DNA from: a virus
Direction: 5' to 3' (one strand)
DNA: 24,515 nt
IMG/VR virus record: IMGVR_UViG_3300030090_004494
Location: 1-24,515 of that record
Part shown: in pieces, positions 20,404 to 24,515 of the stretch
Layout: every line of letters starts with the position of its first letter
Numbering within the stretch: the first letter of the stretch is position 1
Made by a program: the position numbers and the translations under genes
The notes under the pieces: model-generated
Seen by the model: only the letters and a program-made list of their open reading frames with translations
Told to the model about the DNA's origin: nothing
The model's database searches: none

Positions 20404-21182
20404 TGAGCGACCTGAAAAAGCACATCAAGATTCTCAAGGCCGGGGGCGGAGTGGTTACCCCGAAGCTCATGGGCTGGCTCAGCAACAACGACGGAGTTCA
20501 CGCCCCGACGCCCGAGATCATGGAGAAGGCGGTGGGCATCCTCACCCCGCATGACGGTGATCGCTCAGGCCACTTCCACCCGAGCCAGCTTTACCAATGC
20601 AAGCGCAAGCAGCTCTTCGAGTTCTACGGCTTGCCGGGCAAGACGAGCTACAACCCCACGCTGCAAAACCTGTTCAACGATGGGCACTTCCGCCACCTGC
20701 GCTGGCAGATCATGTTGCTGTCGGCAGGGCTGCTGACCGATGTCGAGGTCCCGGCAAAGATGCCCGAGTTTCGCCTCGGCGGGTCAATGGACGGCGTGAA
20801 CGAAAAAGAGGGCTGGGTCTTCGAGCTGAAGGGCACGAGCAACTTTGCCGGTGTTCAGCGCAGCGGGGTGATGGCTGCCCACAAGAAACAGACCCAGGCT
20901 TACCTGCTCGCCTCTGGCTACAAGAAGTGCGTCGTCATCTACGAGTGCAAGTCGAGCCAGCAGTGGGCCGAGTTCGAGGTTGAGCGTGACGACGAAATCG
21001 CTGCGGAGATCACTGCCATCCTGACCGAGTTGAACCATGCCATTGACAGCGGAGAAATGCCCGAGGTGCTAGATGACTGTAAAAATCAAACAGGTGCGAC
21101 CTTTGCTCGATGCCCCTACGCAAGCTCATGCCTCGGCATCGGGAGCACCGATGAAATCGTTACGCCAGTTTCCATTGGCTAG
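20403..21182 (+). CDS. Cas4/RecB-like nuclease with iron-sulfur cysteines
   Basis: 259 residues from ATG 20403. Motifs: FHPSQLYQCKRKQLFEF with C66; RLGGSMDGV with D130; WVFELKGTS with E141 and K143; KKQTQAYLLASGY with Q163. A C-terminal cluster has C226, C237 and C243 (DDCKNQTG, RCPYASSC). One early and three late cysteines around a PD-(D/E)xK core is the Cas4/AddB-type layout, where they hold a 4Fe-4S cluster. Such phage enzymes trim DNA ends (5'-3' exonuclease) and are common in actinobacterial phages without any CRISPR array. It probably prepares ends for the RecA-like protein. Confidence 0.85.
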   Translation: MSDLKKHIKILKAGGGVVTPKLMGWLSNNDGVHAPTPEIMEKAVGILTPHDGDRSGHFHPSQLYQCKRKQLFEFYGLPGKTSYNPTLQNLFNDGHFRHLRWQIMLLSAGLLTDVEVPAKMPEFRLGGSMDGVNEKEGWVFELKGTSNFAGVQRSGVMAAHKKQTQAYLLASGYKKCVVIYECKSSQQWAEFEVERDDEIAAEITAILTELNHAIDSGEMPEVLDDCKNQTGATFARCPYASSCLGIGSTDEIVTPVSIG

Positions 21183-21501
21183 TGGCATCGCAGGGGTCGA
21201 GAGCCTGCGTGCTGAGCTTGATGAGTACACCGATGTGCTGATGGGCCGAGTTGAGCCGCCCATCGACAACGGCCCTTTGTCGCTGATGGAGTACGCCAAC
21301 GCTGTCTACAGCCGGGCAGTCGAGATCACGATTCTTCTCCAGCGGGCTGAAGCTGATGGCCATGTCACCAAAGGCTCGAAACTTTACCGGTTCCGCACGG
21401 GTGAGTTGAGAAACTTTGTCGAGCTTGCCTCGAAGGCCATTGACCTCGGCAGCAGGAGGATCACGGCTGCACGCATGAACTACGATGAGGCGTATGGATG
21501 A
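21151..21501 (+). CDS. Helical hypothetical protein
   Basis: 116 residues from ATG 21151, chosen because GGGAG lies just upstream (21140-21144). ATG 21073 is in frame but would overlap the nuclease by 110 nt. The protein is mostly helical: GVESLRAELDEYTDVLMGRV, LMEYANAVYSRAVEITILLQ, RAEADGHVTKGSKLYRFRTG and LRNFVELASKAIDLGSRR. The shape would suit a small DNA- or protein-binding helper; a small terminase subunit is conceivable but unsupported. It sits between two recombination nucleases. Confidence 0.65.
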   Translation: MKSLRQFPLASGIAGVESLRAELDEYTDVLMGRVEPPIDNGPLSLMEYANAVYSRAVEITILLQRAEADGHVTKGSKLYRFRTGELRNFVELASKAIDLGSRRITAARMNYDEAYG

Positions 21502-21982
21502 CTGCGTGCATCTCGGGATTGACCCAGCATCCACTCGCATTGCCCTCGTCGCCTATCACGATGCCGACGAGCCAATCTTTGCCGAGAACAAAAAGTTGGG
21601 GAAGTCAGGTGCCCCAGCCTGCTCGGCTGCACGTCAGGAAACTTTAGCCTTCGTCGAAAAATGCCGTGAGCGTTGGCCGGGGCTAGCGGTTGTCGCTGCT
21701 GTCGAATCTCCGGTTGTCGGCCGTGGCGGGCCAAGAGCGACTATTGTTCAGGCGTTCGCATCGGGCGCTATCCAAGGCGCCCTTTTTGATGCAGGTGTCG
21801 AGGTGTCGCTAGCCAATGTTTCCTCATGGAAGAAGCGAGTCATCGGAAACGGACGAGCCTCCAAAGAGGACATCGCCAATTTCGTGGGACTTCGATGGCC
21901 TACTTTCTTCAGCCAAGCAGAAGGAAGTCAGGACCTCGCTGATGCAATCTGCATCGCACGTTACGGAGAACTCACCGCTTGA
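21494..21982 (+). CDS. RuvC-like Holliday junction resolvase
   Basis: 162 residues from ATG 21494 (ATG 21485 would add three). The RNase H-fold motifs of RuvC are present in order: VHLGIDPASTRIALV with D10, VVAAVESPVV with E71, and SQDLADAICIARYG with D147 and D150. ATIVQAFASGAIQGAL and VSSWKKRVIGNGRASKEDIA match the middle helices and the product-release region of the family. It would cut four-way junctions made during phage recombination, clearing branched DNA before packaging. The gene overlaps the WhiB-like gene by about 40 nt. Confidence 0.82.
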   Translation: MDDCVHLGIDPASTRIALVAYHDADEPIFAENKKLGKSGAPACSAARQETLAFVEKCRERWPGLAVVAAVESPVVGRGGPRATIVQAFASGAIQGALFDAGVEVSLANVSSWKKRVIGNGRASKEDIANFVGLRWPTFFSQAEGSQDLADAICIARYGELTA

Positions 21983-22253
21983 TGACTGGCTGCCCTACGC
22001 AGCTTGCCGGGGAAAGATTGACCTATTCTTTCGCCACACCTGTACGCCACGCTGCAATGTTGTCGGCTGCCAGAGGCTGAGTTCAGTCAAGGCGTGCCGG
22101 GCGATATGTGCAGCCTGCCCGGTTCTCATCCAATGCCGGAAGTGGTCGGTGGTAAAAGTTCCAGTCGGATTTACGGGTGGGCTAACCGAGTCCGAGCGGG
22201 CACAGCTCGCAGCTCTTCTCGGAGTTCAGCAAGACTTCGGTTCGCAGCTCTAG
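21942..22253 (+). CDS. WhiB-like iron-sulfur transcription factor
   Basis: 103 residues from ATG 21942. The WhiB signature is complete: WLPYAACRG (C22), then C56-x2-C59-x5-C65 in ICAACPVLIQCRKW, and the turn GFTGGLTESER (canonical GVWGG). The basic C-terminal helix that follows GG in many WhiB proteins is short here. WhiB proteins bind a 4Fe-4S cluster and the primary sigma factor of actinomycetes. Phage copies can compete with host WhiB proteins to alter division or block superinfection. Three extra cysteines in TCTPRCNVVGC, between the first and second ligands, are unusual. The family is restricted to Actinomycetota and their phages. Confidence 0.88.
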   Translation: MQSASHVTENSPLDDWLPYAACRGKIDLFFRHTCTPRCNVVGCQRLSSVKACRAICAACPVLIQCRKWSVVKVPVGFTGGLTESERAQLAALLGVQQDFGSQL

Positions 22254-22312
22254 CCGACAGAACCAAACGAGAGTAGCTTTAGGCGAGTTCCTGGCATTGA
22301 AGGATTGGTGCG

Positions 22313-23716
22313 GTGGCTCCTCAAAACACCAATAAAGACCTATTCGATGAGACAGGCCTCACTGGTCTACGCCGAAGCGCTGGCTATGTCCAAGAAGAGT
22401 TCCTTCCGCAGCTCAAGGGCTACCGTGCCATCTCGACCTACCGAGAGATGCGGGACAATGACCCGGTAGTCGGTGCCATTCTTTACGCCATCGACAAGTT
22501 GGTGCGCCAGGTCAACTGGAGAGTTCAGCCCGCTAGCAAGTCGGCCAAGGACAAGAAGGCAGCGGCCTTTGTCGAGTCCTGCATGATGGACATGAGCACG
22601 GCGTGGCCCGATGTCGTCAGCGAGATCATGTCGATGCTGACCTACGGCTGGTCCTACCACGAGGTCGTTTACAAGCGCCGCCAGGGTGACAACCGTGATC
22701 CGTCGAAGCGCTCGAAATACGACGATGGCAAGATCGGCTGGCGGAAGCTGCCGATCCGCTCGCAGGACACTCGGGAGCGCTGGGAGTTTGATGATAAGGG
22801 CGGGATTCAGGGCTGCTGGCAAAGCGCTCCACCTACCTACAGCCTGACGTACATCCCGATCGAAAAGGCGCTGCTCTTCCGCACTACTTCCGAGAAGAAC
22901 AATCCCGAAGGCCGTTCCGTTCTGCGGAACGCCTACCGCCCCTGGTACTTCAAGCGCCGCATCGAGGAGATCGAGGCCATCGGCATCGAGCGAGACCTCG
23001 CCGGCTTCCCGGTTATGTACGTCGATCCCGAGATCATGCGGGACGACACCACGGGAGCCAAGCAAACAATCTTCAATGATTACAAAGAGGCCGTCGTAAA
23101 CATTCGCCGGGATCAGCAAGAGGGCATGATTCTTCCCTCGATCTATGACGACTCGGGCAATCAGATGTATCGGCTGGAGTTGCTGTCGAGCGGAGGCAAG
23201 CGCCAGTTCGATACCAGCGCAATCATCCAGCGTTACGACCAGCGGATCGCCACTACGGTCCTGGCCGACTTCATCCTGCTCGGCCAGCAGGCTTACGGCT
23301 CCTATGCGCTGAGTTCCGACAAGACCAATCTTTTCGCCGTCAGCCTTCAGACGTACCTCCAGATCATCCAGTCGGTGATGAACGAGTACGCCATCCCTTC
23401 ACTCTTCCGAGTCAACGGGATGCCCGAAAAGGCTTTGCCCGAGTTGATGTTCGGTGACATCGAGACTCCCCCGCTCACCGAGATCGGCACGTTCATTCAG
23501 CAGTTGGCTGGTGCCGGTGCGCCGTTGTTCCCCGACGATGACTTGGAGAACCACCTGCGTGGCATGGCTAGCCTTCCCGAGCGGCGAGAGTCGGCCAAGG
23601 GCGACATGGGCGGGACACCCCCGGCTACCTCTGGGCCAGCCGACCAACTTCCGACGCCGCCTCCGCCACCTACCCCTAAACCTGAGGAAGCGCCCACCGC
23701 TGAGAACGGAGGCTAA
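22313..23716 (+). CDS. Portal protein
   Basis: 467 residues from GTG 22313, with GAAGGA at 22299-22304. Features of the DUF935/Mu gp29-like portal group are visible: RDNDPVVGAILYAIDKLVRQ near the N-terminus, MLTYGWSYHEVVYKRR, the stem-like NNPEGRSVLRNAYRPWYFKR, QQEGMILPSIYDD and DKTNLFAVSLQTYLQIIQSV. The tail is Pro-rich (PTPPPPPTPKPEEAPTAENGG). Twelve copies form the ring through which terminase pumps DNA. It opens the head gene cluster and is 2 nt from the next gene. The 59-nt gap before it carries no CCCAAC box. Confidence 0.9.
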   Translation: MAPQNTNKDLFDETGLTGLRRSAGYVQEEFLPQLKGYRAISTYREMRDNDPVVGAILYAIDKLVRQVNWRVQPASKSAKDKKAAAFVESCMMDMSTAWPDVVSEIMSMLTYGWSYHEVVYKRRQGDNRDPSKRSKYDDGKIGWRKLPIRSQDTRERWEFDDKGGIQGCWQSAPPTYSLTYIPIEKALLFRTTSEKNNPEGRSVLRNAYRPWYFKRRIEEIEAIGIERDLAGFPVMYVDPEIMRDDTTGAKQTIFNDYKEAVVNIRRDQQEGMILPSIYDDSGNQMYRLELLSSGGKRQFDTSAIIQRYDQRIATTVLADFILLGQQAYGSYALSSDKTNLFAVSLQTYLQIIQSVMNEYAIPSLFRVNGMPEKALPELMFGDIETPPLTEIGTFIQQLAGAGAPLFPDDDLENHLRGMASLPERRESAKGDMGGTPPATSGPADQLPTPPPPPTPKPEEAPTAENGG

Positions 23717-23718
23717 CC

Positions 23719-24515
23719 ATGCCTCTGCCCACGACTGGTGACTTCACCAGCCCACAGATGGCGCAGCGCATTGTGGATGAAGCCATCGCTCTTGCCGAAG
23801 GTTTCCGTGATGCCTTCACCCAAGCCATCAGCGAGATCGTTGAGAATGCCGAGCTGCTTCAGCTTTTGCAGGACATCCAGAACGGCCAGTTTGTCGGCCT
23901 GACTCCTGGCGTCCTCGACATCATTGACTCGGTGGAGATCGACCCTGATGACATGCTCCGCATTCAGCAGGAGGCGCTGGTTCAGGCTGCCGACATCACC
24001 AACCAAGAAACTGGCCTCGCCTTCCAGTTCGACATCATCAACCCTCGGGCTGCACAGGCCGCTCTCAACATTGGCTCGTATCTTGTCAGGTACATCAACG
24101 AGTCGGTGAGGGAGCGGCTGCGGGAGATCATCGCTGAGCAGACGAGCGGCCTAATCAGTGTGACCGAGGCTCGCCGGATCATCCGTGATCGAGTTGGGCT
24201 GCTGCCCCAGCACGCTGTCGCAGTTCAGAACTATGAAGCTGGCCTCCTGGCGACGGGCATCGACCCGACCCGTGTGCAAACTTTGGCGGCTCGATACAGC
24301 GAGCGCCTTTTGCGTTACCGAGGCGAAATGATTTCTCGCACTGAGGTTGCCCGTGCCACGTCGGTGGGTCAGCAGGAGTATTGGCTTCAGGCTCGGGACG
24401 CTGGCCGCTTGCCACCCAACACGATGCGAATCTGGATCGTCAACATTGACGAGTTGACCTGCGACATCTGCCGCCCGATGCAGGACTCGGAGCCGATCGG
24501 CCTCGAAGATTACTG
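23719..24515 (+). CDS. Head morphogenesis protein, Mu gpF-like, 3' truncated
   Basis: ATG 23719 follows the portal stop by 2 nt, and the portal end AACGGAGG gives the ribosome-binding site. The frame stays open to the right edge, giving 265 residues of a longer protein. The N-terminal part is helical (QMAQRIVDEAIALAEGFRDA). The diagnostic part lies near the edge: RYRGEMISRTEVARATSVGQ, then IWIVNIDELTCDICRPMQ, the Mu F-like (PF04233) pattern with its C-x2-C. Family members sit beside the portal and help assemble the prohead; some are fused to other domains, which would lie beyond this window. Confidence 0.85.
   Translation, partial: MPLPTTGDFTSPQMAQRIVDEAIALAEGFRDAFTQAISEIVENAELLQLLQDIQNGQFVGLTPGVLDIIDSVEIDPDDMLRIQQEALVQAADITNQETGLAFQFDIINPRAAQAALNIGSYLVRYINESVRERLREIIAEQTSGLISVTEARRIIRDRVGLLPQHAVAVQNYEAGLLATGIDPTRVQTLAARYSERLLRYRGEMISRTEVARATSVGQQEYWLQARDAGRLPPNTMRIWIVNIDELTCDICRPMQDSEPIGLEDY

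Noticed and set aside
20403-21182. CRISPR-Cas system because of the Cas4-like nuclease
   Set aside because: No repeat-spacer array and no cas1, cas2 or effector gene is present. Stand-alone Cas4-like nucleases are common in phages.

Overview
The window is 24.5 kb of a tailed phage (or an integrated copy) whose host is most likely an actinomycete. A WhiB-like iron-sulfur regulator (21942-22253), a family confined to Actinomycetota and their phages, supports this host. So do the r1t-type holin, the GTG and TTG starts, and the very threonine-rich linkers. Genes are tightly packed with ATGA, GTGA and TGATG overlaps. Both window edges cut a gene.

Layout. 2-2037 holds the end of a Thr-rich/acidic surface-type protein, three small membrane proteins that look like a lysis cassette (one an r1t-type holin), and small orphan genes, one on the minus strand. 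2047-4202 encodes the large terminase and a DEDD exonuclease with a zinc ribbon. 4195-6641 is a minus-strand block: a zinc-finger micro-protein, a DnaG-like primase and a DnaB-like helicase. 6642-7183 is a gene-free divergent region. From 7184 to 22253 a long rightward operon carries a CobS-like AAA+ ATPase and a CobT-like VWA protein with an HExxH motif, a histone-deacetylase-fold amidohydrolase, a probable ssDNA-binding protein, a lipoprotein transglycosylase, a ParB-like protein, a DnaE-type polymerase, a RecA-like recombinase, three nucleases (resolvase-like, Cas4-like, RuvC-like) and the WhiB-like protein. From 22313 the head genes begin (portal, then a Mu F-like protein cut by the right edge). 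The replication block therefore separates terminase from portal by about 19 kb.

The most unusual content is RNA. The gene-free region 6860-7171 is full of strong hairpins and ends in a textbook type III hammerhead ribozyme (7115-7171). All its core residues are present, and its two closed loops carry complementary UGCC and GGCA. Its predicted cleavage after C7120 lies directly upstream of the Shine-Dalgarno and TTG start of the first operon gene. Two later leaders carry compact tRNA-like folds with a canonical TTCGATT T-loop (8967-9008 and 11196-11269). Six leaders carry a CCCAAC box 13-19 nt before the start codon, often just after a hairpin. Together these suggest that the replication operon's message is cut or punctuated by RNA structures. 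That is inference; the structures themselves are read directly from the sequence.

Proposed cooperation: primase, helicase, polymerase, SSB, RecA and the nucleases form a nearly complete replication/recombination set. The CobS/CobT-like pair, the deacetylase-fold enzyme and the WhiB-like factor are probable host-takeover or nucleic-acid/protein-modifying accessories. Functions are assigned by motif reading only; no database search was possible.
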